From Symbiodinium natans (taxonomy: Eukaryota; Sar; Dinophyceae; Suessiales; Symbiodiniaceae): a stretch of 64,000 bases of DNA. The stretch covers positions 1,231,026-1,295,025 of the forward strand of contig CAJNDS010002179.1 of NCBI GenBank assembly GCA_905221605.1, written 5' to 3'. Shown in pieces: positions 1 to 16,277 of the stretch (the stretch's first letter is position 1; every line of letters starts with the position of its first letter). The notes under the pieces were generated by a model, which saw only the letters and a list, made by a program, of their open reading frames with translations, made no database searches and was not told where the DNA came from. Made by a program: the position numbers and the translations under genes.

Positions 1-178
1 AGAATGTATATATATATACACATATACATATATAGTTGTTTTTTTGCTGTTGCGGCCAGTTTTTGCCATGTGTCTGTTATCTCGAGAATCTGAGCCGATG
101 GTGGGAGGCCCACATCTTTAAGTATTTTGCTTGGCTTGGCTGTTTTAGGGCAGTGTTCGGCTGCAACGCTTGCTCCAG

Positions 179-5493
<5,315 letters not shown>

Positions 5494-7599
5494 GAGCGGC
5501 TCTTGCAGTGTTTGAAGCGAATTCAAAGTATCCGTGTGTGTGGGCCTCCCTGGAAATCTCTCGGAGGCCACGAATCCGCGCTTGTTTCCAGCATTGGCCT
5601 GTCTTGCTTTGTGGGATTGCCTTTCTTTGCACGATGAGCTCTTTGCTGCGAGACCAGGCGCTTGGGATGTTCTATAGCGGTTCTCTGCAAAAGCAAAAGC
5701 GCCCCAGGTGCAGCATGTGCAGCATGCGTGCCCGAACTTACACTGAGTTCACAGTTGGGCAGCTCAAGTTCATCAAGTACAGTCAAGGAACCCAAGCCCA
5801 AGCAGTTCCCATAGCCGCGGCCCCACGCCGATAAGCCTAGAACCTGAGCTTCAGAGATCCTCGAAGCCCTGCTGAAGCCATGCAACCCTAAACCCTAAAC
5901 TTCCTAAACCCTAACATCTGAAGCCTTTTCAACCCAAGTCCGAGGAAGAGCTGTGCCTTCGAAGCCACCTGCGACGATGTGCAGGCCAGAGGAAGATCAA
6001 CTGGGGCACCTCCTGCCCTACCTTCGCTTCCCTTAGGGGGCTTGGGCTGTTGGGGTTACGAGGTGTTTAGGGTTTTGGGCCAAGGCTTTAGGTTTATTTG
6101 GGTTTTGGGGGGACTGTAGGAGTTTGGGAAAGGGGACCGGTTCATGGTGAAATGGGCTTCTTCTGCGGTCTAGGTGACATCCTCGCCTTGCGCCCGAAAA
6201 GCGAAGGGTTTGAGTCCTAGGAGGGGTTTAGGGTTTAGGGAAGAGCCTGGCTTCAAGACAAGGGTAGAACCGACTCACATTTCATCTCGCTGGGATGACT
6301 GTAACCAGCCGTGCCTGTACAGATGTTCTGTAGCTAGCCTTTCATGTTGTTAAACACACCTGATCTCACCCGTCTTGTCCAGATATGAGAGGGGACCCCC
6401 GACTCAAACAGGCTTGTGAAACTTTTGTGCCCTAGGCTATAAATCCCAAAACCCTTTCGTTTTTCGTTGCAGGGCGCAACTCCTCACAGTGTCACAGTCT
6501 CGGCCAGGTCCTCGCACACCTGCTGTGCGCCGGGGGCCCTGCCATGAAATTGGGAAGGGGGGAGGGGGGGCGGGGGGGGGGGGGCAATGGGGATTCTGAC
6601 TTGGGGGGTTTGGGGTTTAGGCAAAAAAGGTCCGACAACCGGATCTTCGCCCCGAAAACAGCAGTCGCAGCTTTCGCAGAGCCCGGTCAGGAAGATGTAC
6701 CCGCCGACCACCCGCAACATCCCGCAACCTTCAATTCCGAAGCCCCCAAAGACGCGTTTCAGGTCTTTTCAAGAAGTCGGATCCCTACTTAGGGCTTCTA
6801 CCTCCAGAGGGTTTGCAAGCTTCGGGGGATCATAAGGGTTCAGATAAAGCGGTTGGCCCCAGAGCCGTGGACACCTACACCCATGCTCGTTGATTTCTTA
6901 GCTAGTTCCCGAAAACCTTTCTGGGGTTGGGTTCTCTTTCAGCGCTTCGGCACAGAAGGCGCGCTATCGGCTCGCGTTCTGACGGAAGAAGCCACGAAGA
7001 GGAGACGGTCAACGGAGGGTCAGACGGAATGAATATTAGGCCACGGAGAGCACACGGTCAAGGGAAGGGGGTCGGAATATTTTGTGGGGGAGAGGGGCGT
7101 GAGGAAACCTGGACCATGGGGGAAGCACGATGTGCGGCGGATGCAAGGTTTTAATATTTTTGGGGGGAGGATAAGGACAGGGAGGGGGGAGCGCGGACGG
7201 GGAGTGTGACATCGGTTGACGGGCAGGGGAGCGAGGTACACGTGGACAAGGGGTTCAGAGCGCGATATAGCCGGTTGACGGAGCGTCACGGGCGGCGTGC
7301 TCCGCGCCCTCCACGCGCCCTCCAATTAGCGCGTTCTCCGAGCACTCCGCGCCCTCCGCGCCCTAACGAGCGCCCTCCACGTGCGTTGCGTCTATTCTGC
7401 GGGCGTGTTGCGTCTACTCTGCGGCTGTTTCCTTGAAAACAAATCTGTTTAAAAGGCACGCACGTGCAGGATAGCCTTACGCACCCCCTTTCATAAGGGA
7501 CGATAAGGGCCTCGGGCGCCTTGATGGGTTTTTTACGGCCACCCGAAAGTGACCTGCAACAGGCCTACAGGTGAGATTTCGGGTTTCCAATGCCTACAG
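5494..7599. other. tubulin 3' flank and intergenic stretch with weak candidate exons
   Basis: The first part is presumably the tubulin 3' untranslated region; no poly(A) signal was recognised, as is usual in dinoflagellates. Short telomere-like patches occur at 5884-5915 and 6225-6240. Two stretches follow an AG and read as plausible protein but have no family match: from 6473 (reading RNSSQCHSLGQVLAHLLC) and from about 6660 (SQSPVRKMYPPTTR). They could be 5' exons of gene B or chance. 7270-7400 is rich in GCGCCCTCC repeats. Confidence 0.4.
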
Positions 7600-9984
7600 A
7601 ACGCTGTCTGGTGGGGGTTTTCACGAGCTGGGCTGAGGCCGAGCATTTCTTGGCACGTGGGGAGGCAGCGAAGGCCCTGCACAAGCGCGGCAGGACAGGA
7701 AGAATTCTGGGTTTGGGGTTTAGGGTTCATGGAGGTGTGTGCACCATGGTGTGCTTGGGACCTCGTGAGGTTTGCTTGCATGAGAACTCTCTAAAGGCCG
7801 TTCTGCTTTTTGAAGCTTTTGGGGCCTTTCTTGGAGCTTCGAAATTCCCGACCCAGGCCGAAGCACGTTTGAGATCATCTCGAACATCATTGCCCCATCA
7901 TCCCTTCCACCTAGAAGCTAAAGAAGCCCGAAAAAAAAAGTGAAGCGCTCAGGGCTCAGAGGGGGGCCGGGGAGTAAAATCCCACAAGGCAAGCAGAGCC
8001 CACGTCTTAAAGAGCAGGGCCGCTTCGGTGGCTGTCTTCGCCCCCTTCTGCCACCCGGCCCTGCGTGCCGTGGGCTCGCTGGAGGATGTCGCCTCCTGGC
8101 CCCAACCCTAAACCCTAAACCCTAAACCCTAAACCCTAAACCCTAAACCCTAAACCCTAAACCCTAAACCCTAAACCCTAAACCCTTCGCCCGCTTATGC
8201 CAGTGTGAGAGTCGGAAACCCTAAACCCTGCCCCTTAGGAAAACGCGGGCTGTGTGGGGCCACGGGTGCAGAATATGGGGGGGTTTCCCCTGATAGCAAG
8301 GACCCCCTCAAGAAGGCACCCCCAGACTTTCGGAAACCCCCATATGATCCCACATGGGCCCGTATCCAACCCTCGGTGTGATCTGGAGTTGCAACTTGGA
8401 GGTTCATGGGGGTAGTTAATAAGTAGGGTTGTAAGTACGGTACTTATACCTTATCACCCCACTTTGGGAACTTATAACCCACTTTGCCCAAAGAGCCCCA
8501 CTACCCCCTAAAAAGGAATATACCCCTAATATAGGGATCCTTCATATGATTCGGGGTATATTCCTTGGTTACGGCGTCTTGGTCTCTTTGGGTAGAAGTA
8601 CCCATGAACCTCCAAGCAAGGTCTACAACGCGGCCCTGGGCATCACGGAGGTGGGGGACGGCGGCACCCAGAGAGAGCCCTCTGCACCCCTTAACTCAGG
8701 AGTATACCTTTATTCCATAGTATGGTCCCCTACATAATTTAAGGCTTTTTTTTAAACCTTACTTAGAGGTGTTTCTCCTTCTTTAAGGGATGTAGAGGGG
8801 TCTCCGGGCATGGCCACATGCCGGGGGGAGGTCCGAGCCACCAGAAGTAGCCTGATCGTGGAAAGGGCCCAGAGAGCCCTCTATACCCTTCAGTTAAGGA
8901 ATATGCCTTAAATTATATTCGGGATCGTTAGCATGGTATGTTCATGCTTATTCAAGGGGTAGCGGGTTTCAAGAACAGCTGGGCAAGCTCTCTTGGCTCT
9001 CCTTACCTCACTTCGTGACCGTGAGGCGAACAGCAAGATGCTCACTGCCATGCTCCACAGGGCACTGGTCTGGAGGTGGGTCAAGGGATGTCAGCAGCGC
9101 TTTTAGGTGTTACAGCTTCGCCACGGTGCTCTGAATCCTAGTTTCTTGCAAACCCTCAGGCCCGAATCCTCAAACCAGTCTCGCAACATCTACGAGGCTC
9201 CCAACCTCTGAATGCCCCCTGCACGCAATGGGACCAGGGTCGAACTCAGTGCAAAGCATCTTGAACCATCTCTTGAGTTGGTCAGGATCGTAAATTCAGT
9301 TTCCGAAGTAAGGGAACGAGGCGTCCTTTGCGATGGTTCCATGCGTACTCGCAATGTTTTCAACTCACAGCCACCTTGAAGCACGTGTCGACTGCACGAA
9401 CGTCCGTAGGAAAAGGTTCGGGACACTTGGCACCACTTTTCACATAGCAACAAAATGTCACTGGTGGCCATTGAATCTAATGACCACGCTACCTTTATTC
9501 GATTTATGTGCAAAAGGAAGACATGCCCTGGCTTGTTGATCTCAAAAAACTCAGGCAAGCCCAGCAAATGCAACAAGGAGTTATGTGCAAAGTAAGTTAT
9601 CGGAACAGTTGCTGAGTGTCAGGCATCTGTGTCTTCTCGTTCTGAGAGGTGTGTGTGTGTGTCACGGATGCTAGGAAAACATTGGCCAGGCTGAAACCCT
9701 AAATCGCAAAGTGCCCTAAGCCCCATAACCCTATAACCCTAAACCCTAAACTGCCCATTTTTTCGATAACCTTAAGCCCTAAACCCTGGCGTGCGCTAGT
9801 CGTGAGAGTCGAAACCCTAAACCCTAAACCCTAAACCCTAAACCCTAAACCCTAAACCCTAAACCCTAAACCCTAAACCCTAAACCCTATAGGTGCTTTG
9901 TACAACGTAAAGAAGAGGCCGATGCCTGCCCGCTACGGGGCGCGGCCCCTCGCCGAGCCGTCGGCTGCATTTTGGGATACATAG
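7600..9984 (+). CDS. unidentified spliced gene (gene B)
   Basis: Not recognised. Five exons join in consistent phase: 7600-7693 (GA donor), 8018-8084 (GA donor), 8621-8660 (GC donor), 8798-8846 (GT donor) and 8974-9061 (GC donor). A terminal exon fits at 9893-9984 (TAG 9982), but the phase between 9061 and 9893 does not close, so at least one exon is missing. Readable parts are RCLVGVFTSWAEAEHFLARG, AASVAVFAPFCHPALRAVG, VYNAALGITEVGDG, GHGHMPGGGPSHQ, ALLALLTSLRDREANSKMLT and, at the end, KKRPMPARYGARPLAEPSAA. It looks like a soluble protein with an Ala/Arg-rich helical part and a Gly-rich linker. Introns carry a long CCCTAAA array and several inverted-repeat elements. The start codon and upstream exons were not found. 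Confidence 0.55.
8101..8187 (+). repeat. CCCTAAA telomere-like array
   Basis: About twelve perfect CCCTAAA units lie in the gene B intron between the exons ending at 8084 and starting at 8621. Confidence 0.97.
8273..8345. mobile_element. 73-bp inverted-repeat element, GGGGTTTCC family
   Basis: The ends (ATATGGGGGGGTTTCC and GGAAACCCCCATAT) are near-perfect inverted repeats around a ~40-bp core. The same terminal motif, GGGGTTTCCGAA, bounds longer elements at 31900, 47898 and 57541, which suggests a non-autonomous (MITE-like) family. No coding capacity. Confidence 0.6.
8395..8616. mobile_element. 222-bp MITE-like element with TIR CTTGGAGGTTCATGGG
   Basis: A perfect 16-bp terminal inverted repeat bounds the element (8395-8410 and 8601-8616). 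The left flank ends CAA and the right flank starts CAA, a possible 3-bp target duplication. No coding capacity is seen. The right end lies 4 bp before the acceptor-exon junction at 8620/8621 of gene B, so the element forms the 3' part of that intron. Related ends occur at 10361-10498 and 11584. Confidence 0.8.
8670..8972. mobile_element. two copies of an AGAGCCCTCT inverted-repeat family
   Basis: Two stretches begin CCCAGAGAGCCCTCT at about 8668 and 8870. The first ends near 8800 and the second near 8960 with pyrimidine/purine-complementary sequence (AAGGGGT). They flank the small gene B exon 8798-8846. A related copy with clearer ends lies at 27199-27298. Boundaries are approximate. Confidence 0.45.
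9733..9891 (+). repeat. CCCTAAA telomere-like array ending at a splice acceptor
   Basis: Degenerate then perfect CCCTAAA units run to the sequence CCCTATAG, whose AG is the acceptor of the terminal exon at 9893. Repeat DNA thus directly supplies, or abuts, the 3' splice site. Confidence 0.85.
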
Positions 9985-10011
9985 GTCCTTAGGGTTTGGG
10001 GACTTCGGGGC

Positions 10012-10293
10012 TAGGGTTTAGGGTTAGGGTTTAGGGTTTAGGGTTTAGGGTTTAGGGTTTAGGGTTTAGGGTTTAGGGTTTAGGGTTTAGGGTTTAGGGT
10101 TTAGGGTTTAGGGTTTAGGGTTTAGGGTTTAGGGTTTAGGGTTTAGGGTTTAGGGTTTAGGGTTTAGGGTTTAGGGTTAGGGTTTAGGGTTTAGGGTTTA
10201 GGGTTTAGGGTTTAGGGTTTAGGGTTTAGGGTTTAGGGTTTAGGGTTTAGGGTTTAGGGTTTAGGGTTTAGGGTTTAGGGTTTAGGGTTTAGG
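10012..10293 (+). repeat. TTTAGGG telomere-like array, about 40 units
   Basis: Near-perfect TTTAGGG repeats with two 6-bp TTAGGG slips (about 10021 and 10174). This is one of the longest interstitial arrays here. It lies just after the gene B stop codon, in the opposite orientation to the CCCTAAA array at 9733. Confidence 0.97.
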
Positions 10294-10360
10294 GTTCTAT
10301 TGAGGGGTCCCGGGTTTCTTCGACTTTGGCAGCCTGAGCCCCGTGCGCCCCCCAACACAA

Positions 10361-10498
10361 CTTGGAGGTTCATGGGTAGCTATTATGTAGGGGTATACGT
10401 ACCCTAAGTGGGTTTAGGGTTTAGGGTTTAGGGTTCAGGGTGATAGGGGATACTTACCATAGTGCGGAACCCTACTTATGCTACCCATGAACCTCCAG
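10361..10498. mobile_element. 138-bp element of the CTTGGAGGTTCATGGG family carrying TTTAGGG units
   Basis: The ends CTTGGAGGTTCATGGGTAG (10361) and CTACCCATGAACCTCCAG (to 10498) are inverted repeats shared with the element at 8395. About four TTTAGGG units lie between them (10409-10437). This shows telomere-like repeats inside a small inverted-repeat element. Confidence 0.75.
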
Positions 10499-11130
10499 GA
10501 ACCCATAGCTTAGCCAGCTCTCTCCTCCTTGACCCCATGATTTATGGGGGTTGGTTGATGCGATTGGGCAGTTTTTGGAGCCTTCTCTCGAGTGTCGTCG
10601 AAGCCAAAAGTTCCCTAGAACCTTGAGCGACTAAGGCCTTCAAATCCTTTTTGCCCTATAGTATGGGTAGTTACACGGTCCCTTAGTATGGGCCCTTTAA
10701 TGAACCCTTGGCCCTGAAGCCCCAAGTCCTGCACCCCGAACCCCTCAAACCTCCCAGGCACCCCATGACTTCCCCTTGCCAGCGAGAAGTGGGGCCAAGC
10801 GGCGCTTCGCACTGCGCCCCGGGCATGTTTGGGGGTATCGCTAAGGTTGTCTCCCCGGGTTCTGGGATTCATCTGGTGCACATACAAGTCATCTAAAGGT
10901 TATTTTGGGGGAGCCTTCTAGGTATACGACCCTGGAACCCTTGATTCAAGGTGGGCTTCGGGTTTCGCATGTAGGGTCCCATCAGGGGTGCCAGGTTTCG
11001 GCCTAGGATGTAGAGAAAAAGGGGCCACGCCCTGGCTGCGTCAGCCAGTGACCTTCTCTGCAATTAGATGCACGAGAACCCCCATGCTAACCAGCCCCAA
11101 CGAAATCTGAAGAAGCCCTGCAATGTCTAG
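10499..11130. other. intergenic or intronic sequence without a supported gene
   Basis: An open stretch at 10771-10890 after CCAG reads plausibly in two frames (EKWGQAALRTAP or GMFGGIAKVVSPGSGIHLVH), but neither can be tied to a family with confidence or joined in phase to neighbours. Nothing else is supported here. Confidence 0.35.
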
Positions 11131-14100
11131 GGGGGGCGAAATGCGGCACCAGCTTGCCCATGTGGAAGAGATGCGCTCCCCCGCCACGTTCTTGGGTCCA
11201 AGGTTTGCCACGCTGGTGGAGACCGAGGACCTCCCCCGCAAGCACCCTAAAATACCCTGAGCTGGGCCTGGAAAAGCTACTAACCTCAACAGGCTCACAG
11301 TTATTGGGACCCGGCTCGATGTTTTTGTGGGGGGAAGTTTTTGGGCAGGCGAGCTGGCAGGACGTAGGTGGACATGTGTGAGAGGCTTTTGCCAGAGAGT
11401 GCCGGGTGAAGATTCAGCAGGTAGCTGTGGTGTTTGGCCCGCGCCTTCGCTACCTTGCTTGCTGTGCAGGAGCGCCCATTAGATTCCAACCTTGCGCGTG
11501 CGCGCGACACGCATGAAGGACCACTACAAGGCGCAGAACTTCCCTCTAGACGCCATGCGCCTGAAGTGGCCCGCCTCTGTGCTTGGAGGTTCATGTTTCA
11601 AGTAGGGTGAGCAGTATGGTATGTTTTACTTCTAACCCCACTTAGGGTACTTATAACCTACTCGCCCCCAAGACCCCGTAGGCTAAGCCGCTGAGGACAT
11701 CTCATTCTCACATTCCATGATCGGGTCTTTGTTCCTAAATGAAGGGTGTTTCATGACAGCAATCGCATGGTTGAGTTTCTCCGACGCCACCACAGTACCT
11801 GGCATGCTTGTCTCCTATTTATAAGGGGTTGGGGACACCTCTGAAACTAAAAGTGTAGAGCCCCACTTAAAGAAGCCAAGCCATGGGCCTACACCAGAAT
11901 CTGCGGGCCTAAACAGTAAACCCTAAACCCGGCACCCTTTGCCCTTCGGCCGCAACCTTCACCGAAGTTGGTGCTGAGTAGGGGCTTACGATGAAGCACA
12001 ACTTCGCTCTCGAACCCTTTAAGGGATTCCTGGTCTACTTAAGGCCCTAGACTTCCCCTACTAAGGACCCCCCTGAAACTCCTAAGGAAACAAGTGCAAT
12101 CGTCCTGAGTCCCGAAGTGACGCCACCAACACCGAGGTGCTCGGCCGATCGCTTGGGGCCGGAGGGGTCTGAGCTGCCGCACCTCGGTAAGGTTTAGGGT
12201 TTAGGGTTTAGTTTTGGGGTTTTCGGGTTTAGGGGAAATTAGGGTTCAAGGGGTTTGGGGTTAAGGGTTTGGGGGAATTGGGGTTTAAAGGTTTACGGGA
12301 GCTAGGGTTGAGGTGGGGAGTTTCTGCTGGCAGCCGGAGCTGTACCTTGATTTCATGTGCATCGTACGTACACTCTCCCTGGCCGACTACAGGCTGGGGT
12401 TTTGGGAGCTTCCCAAGAGTAGGTCCCTTTGAGAGTTCCTAAGACTGACCCGATAGTAGTACAGGGTACCCTAAACCCTAAACCGCGAAAGGGGTGAGAA
12501 AAAAAACCCTAAACCCTAAACCTAACACCCTAAACCCTAAACCACTATTTGGGGGTTCTACTTTTTGGAGCCTCCCGGGAGTCTGGGTTTGGAGTGCAGA
12601 TGCTGGGCGAGGTTTCATCTTCTCTATGGCGGCGGCTTGCAGGACGTCAGGGAGCTCAGGGCTAGGAAGAGCTCTTGTCTGTTTAGGGTTTAGGGTTAGG
12701 GTTTAGGGTTTGAATCTGGCTAGTCCTCAAGCCCAGTTGCAAAAAAGGGTTTTATCACAAAGGTTGGGGAAGATACCCTTCATGTCTTGATCCGCTAGAG
12801 AGACTTTTGTCTGTTGATGACGTGTTTGAAGGGTCGTGCGCACGTGCGTCACAGGCCCGGACCCCCGACTACAGCACCTTGATTGCTGAGGCTTAGGGTT
12901 TAGGGACCTGCCCGGCTTTAAGACAGGATTCCGAGCTGACCATGCTCATGCGCGCTCTGCCTGCACAATGCTTGGGAGGTTCAGGGCCAGTGGTTTCGTC
13001 TGCCATAGGACCGGTTAGAAAACCCCCCAAAAGTTGGAACATCCTTATACCCCCATACTGCCGCCAAAAGGCATACTACAGGGAATCGCCCAGCTCTAAT
13101 CATCCTAAGCCATGTTCCAACCTTCTGGAGTTTACATGAATCTCACCAGAAGTGTGTCGGGGCAGCGCTCTCCTTTAGCAGGATGTGGCTTTGGGGTTTT
13201 AGGGGCTGTAGGGGCTTCATAGGGGTTTAAGGGGTTTAGGGTTTAGGGTTTAGGGTTTAGGGTTTGGGCTCCGCCCCGCAACCCTGACTGATCCCTGCAT
13301 CCGAAGCAGGCTTTGGTTTCATCATTGAAGACTACTCCAAGGAGGCCCCCCCCCCCCCTTAACCCTTTAAACCCCTACTCAACCCACCCTAAACCCTAAA
13401 CCCTATACCCTAGACCCTAAACCCTCCATGGCTTCAAGGGCTGTTTACTGCCTTGCTTAGCTGCTCCTCCCTCGACGAGAATCAACTTAATAATGCAAAG
13501 ATGGACACAGAAATGTAAAGATGTAATCATCGTTGGATACGTGAAGATAAGTAGAGCAACAAGTAACAAGTATGTATACATATACATGTATATATACATA
13601 TATGCATTTTTCATATCTATGTATTTACGTATTTATCTATGTATGTTTATTCGTGTTTTTGTAATGATATAACATTATTCGAACACAATATCATTCCGGG
13701 CTTTGGGGCGGTTTGTGTCTTCAGGGCTTCGAGGCCCTCGTTTCACCCCCACCACTGCCACTGTAGGCTTCGATTGGCTCGATAGGGTTCGGGGTTTAGG
13801 GTTTCAGTGGGCTCCAGGGTCGCGATTGAAGCGACTGGGTCGGGATTGGGAGTTCTGGGGGGGTTATGGGAGGCAAGATCTCGTGGAATCTCCTGGTCGG
13901 CTCGTATCTTAGCAGCTCGGGTGTCGATTGCATCCCAGTGGCCAGCAGGTGGAGTACATGAAGCAAAAGTGCTGCGAGCTGTGCCCGCACCAGGAACGGA
14001 GCCCCTTGGCCTTGCAATGGGGCAGTTTGAGGTCTGGAATCTTGCAGTCACATCTCCACAAATCGAGTGGCCCCCACGCTCACCCGACACCCGCAAACTA

Positions 14101-16277
14101 CCGAACTCCTGGATCGCCCGAGCGTGAGTCGAAGCTAGAATCCTAGGTTATAGTAGGACAATGGTAAGAATTATAATAATCAGAAGAAAATTCGCAATAT
14201 AACAACAATAGTAATAGTAGTAGTAATAGTAAAAATAAACATAAAAATACTACTCATAATCATCGTAATAGTGCATGAACAAAAGAGATGCGTATAGGAG
14301 TATAATAAAAGCATGTGATCAGAACGAAGCCCCAAGTTGCCCAAAACGACCATTCAATCCCGGATGATTTTCAAGGTGATGGCTGGGCAACCACCTTCAA
14401 GCTTTTCGCCTGGAGGGCGGTTGCTTACGCAGCTTGGATGAGGGATGGCTGAATGTGTGTCGTATTGTGGGTCCCTCAAATTACTGGCTTGGCAGCCTGT
14501 GCTCCTCGTGCACGGCTGCGTGGGACTCTGCCCCGCGTGACGCGCGGGCTTGTGTGTGGGGCTGTCCCCAGAAAGTCCGCATGTCTGCTCTCGGCGCGCG
14601 CGCGTGCGCGCTTGACAGAGCTCTCTCTGTTTTGTATGCAAAGCTGCGCCTGCCGTGCCGAACCCGGCTGGGAAGAGGGACTGAGGCTTCAGCCAAAAGT
14701 AGACATGAGATGGCCTATGGGGGCATGTATCGGCTCGGCTGGCCCCCACCCCCCCGGCCCCAGGATTGCTTCCAGCTTGCGGTCTCATGATCCATTAAGC
14801 CCCAACAGCGGGAACATGCGAGAACCGGGGGTGGGGGGGGGTAAGGAAGCTCAGTTTTTGTTGCCTCATCAGCTCCCTGCCAAGAGCCGCCAGGACAACG
14901 AAGGCTACAGGTTTTGGGTGGGCAATCCGGAAATCCTCGGGTCTAGGGCTTAGGGCTTAGGGTTCATGGAGCACCCAAACCCCCAATCACAACTTCCCAG
15001 CGAAGAGCCAGCAAGGATTTAGTGCTGCATGTGGACCTGGATGCCTGCTTCGCTGGGCGAGCCCCAGTTCGTTCCATGGAGGACGAGCGTTTGAGCGTTT
15101 AGGCGCGGGTCCGAGAAAAGGGATGCAGGATATCACGCAGCCAACTGTAACGTCTATGTGCCCCAGCGAAAGTGGTTATGGAGGAGTACACGCCCTAGAC
15201 AAAGTGGATTTGGAGGAGTTGTGCAAACGTGGGGCACTTGCTGGGCCTTGTCCATGGCTCTCCTGAGTTTGAGGTGGTTTGCCGATTACCCTACACCCTA
15301 AACCCTAAACCCGAAACCCTAAATCCTAAACCCTAAACCGCATGCGAAACCGGAGGGAAAATCAAACCCTAAACCCTAAACCCTAAGGTCGACACTGTGT
15401 ACTCGAAACATCCCTAAACACGACCCGAGACCTTCCGTTGCCTTGTCTGCCGTGCGCTCGTATGAGAGTCGAAGCGATTTCGCAATCAGCAGGAATAGGA
15501 AATAGTAAGTATAGAAAAATCTAGTATGAGAGTAAGACTAGTATGATTGGCGGTGCGTTCCCTGCATCCGCACATCTGAAACTGAGATCGGATTTCAAAG
15601 CGCCAGGTTTGCGGGTTTTTGGCCCTCGGGCTTGTCATTGGGTTGATAGGGCGTTGCAGTACTGGGCAGGCCCTCGGGGTATCTTGACAATATCCGACTG
15701 TTGGGTTTATGGCACATGTAGGAGCATTTCTCAGAGGCCCGGCCTTGTGCTTGTACTAGCATTTATAAGAACTGGAGTTTATGAGAGTTCGGGTACTTAT
15801 TTGTGATAGTTCGGGTAGTTCTGCAGGATTTGGCCGCGGAGAACGTGACCTTCTTGAGCGACGTATCTCCATCAGGCAGCCAGTGGCCGGCAATCTATGG
15901 GCATTTCCGAACATGGGGCCAGGCCTTTACATGCACCCAAAACAGCCGTAGTCCGTATTGTAGGACCCCAAAGGAGGGAACCCTAAACCCGAAACCCTCA
16001 ACCCTCAGCCCCCAACCCCTACCCACGAGCCCGCAACCTATGAACCCCTACTCTCCCTGCAGGGATTCTAAGAGGGAACCTCAAGACTTCCCAGGCGGTG
16101 AATTTTACAAGCATCCCTATAGCTCCCTTCCAAGCCTTACTATCCCACCAGGACCAGAGATCAGGGTGCCTACCCTAAACCTCAATCCCTGAACACTAAA
16201 CCCCAAAATCACGGAAGGGCCCGGCTGGCATTCGCACATCTTCGCCCTCAAGCCTTCCCTGGCGACCTTCAAGGACG
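11131..16277 (+). CDS. unidentified spliced gene or genes (gene C), exon set incomplete
   Basis: Not recognised. Candidate exons, with protein read in the frame that looks coding, are 11131-11241 (MRHQLAHVEEMRSPATFLGP, GC donor), about 11467-11586 (MKDHYKAQNFPLDAMRLKWP, GC donor), 12334-12392 (PELYLDFMCIVRTLSLADYR), 12855-12890 (ARTPDYSTLIAE), 12927-12951 (DSELTMLM), 13310-13344 (FGFIIEDYSKE), 13949-13998 (VEYMKQKCCELCPHQE, a CC..C cluster), 15827-15875 (DLAAENVTFLSDVSPS) and 16218-16277 (PGWHSHIFALKPSLATFKDG). Phases join within 12855-13998 and between 15827-15875 and 16218-16277; elsewhere exons are missing. Small candidates also occur near 14866-14905 and 15010-15050. It may be one gene or two. 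The 15 kb region is otherwise introns with telomere-like patches and AT-rich stretches. Confidence 0.45.
13440..13690. other. AT-rich stretch within a gene C intron
   Basis: TATACATATA-type simple sequence in a generally GC-richer window. A similar AT-rich patch with AATAGTAGT triplets occurs at 14150-14330. No gene is seen in either. Confidence 0.7.

Noticed and set aside
6172-6216. tRNA gene (hairpin with 7-nt loop and GGGTTTGAGTCC)
   Set aside because: No complete cloverleaf, no proper A box and no fitting acceptor stem.
7563-7599. A 23-bp intron between two GCCTACAG copies
   Set aside because: Far shorter than any other intron here, and the upstream frame does not continue in phase.
10012-10293. 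A chromosome end (true telomere)
   Set aside because: Arrays occur in both orientations, are short, and are flanked by unique and coding sequence; they are interstitial.
10771-10890. Parvulin-type isomerase tail (reading GSGIHLVHI)
   Set aside because: Resemblance is limited to a few residues, the expected preceding motif is absent, and another frame is equally open.
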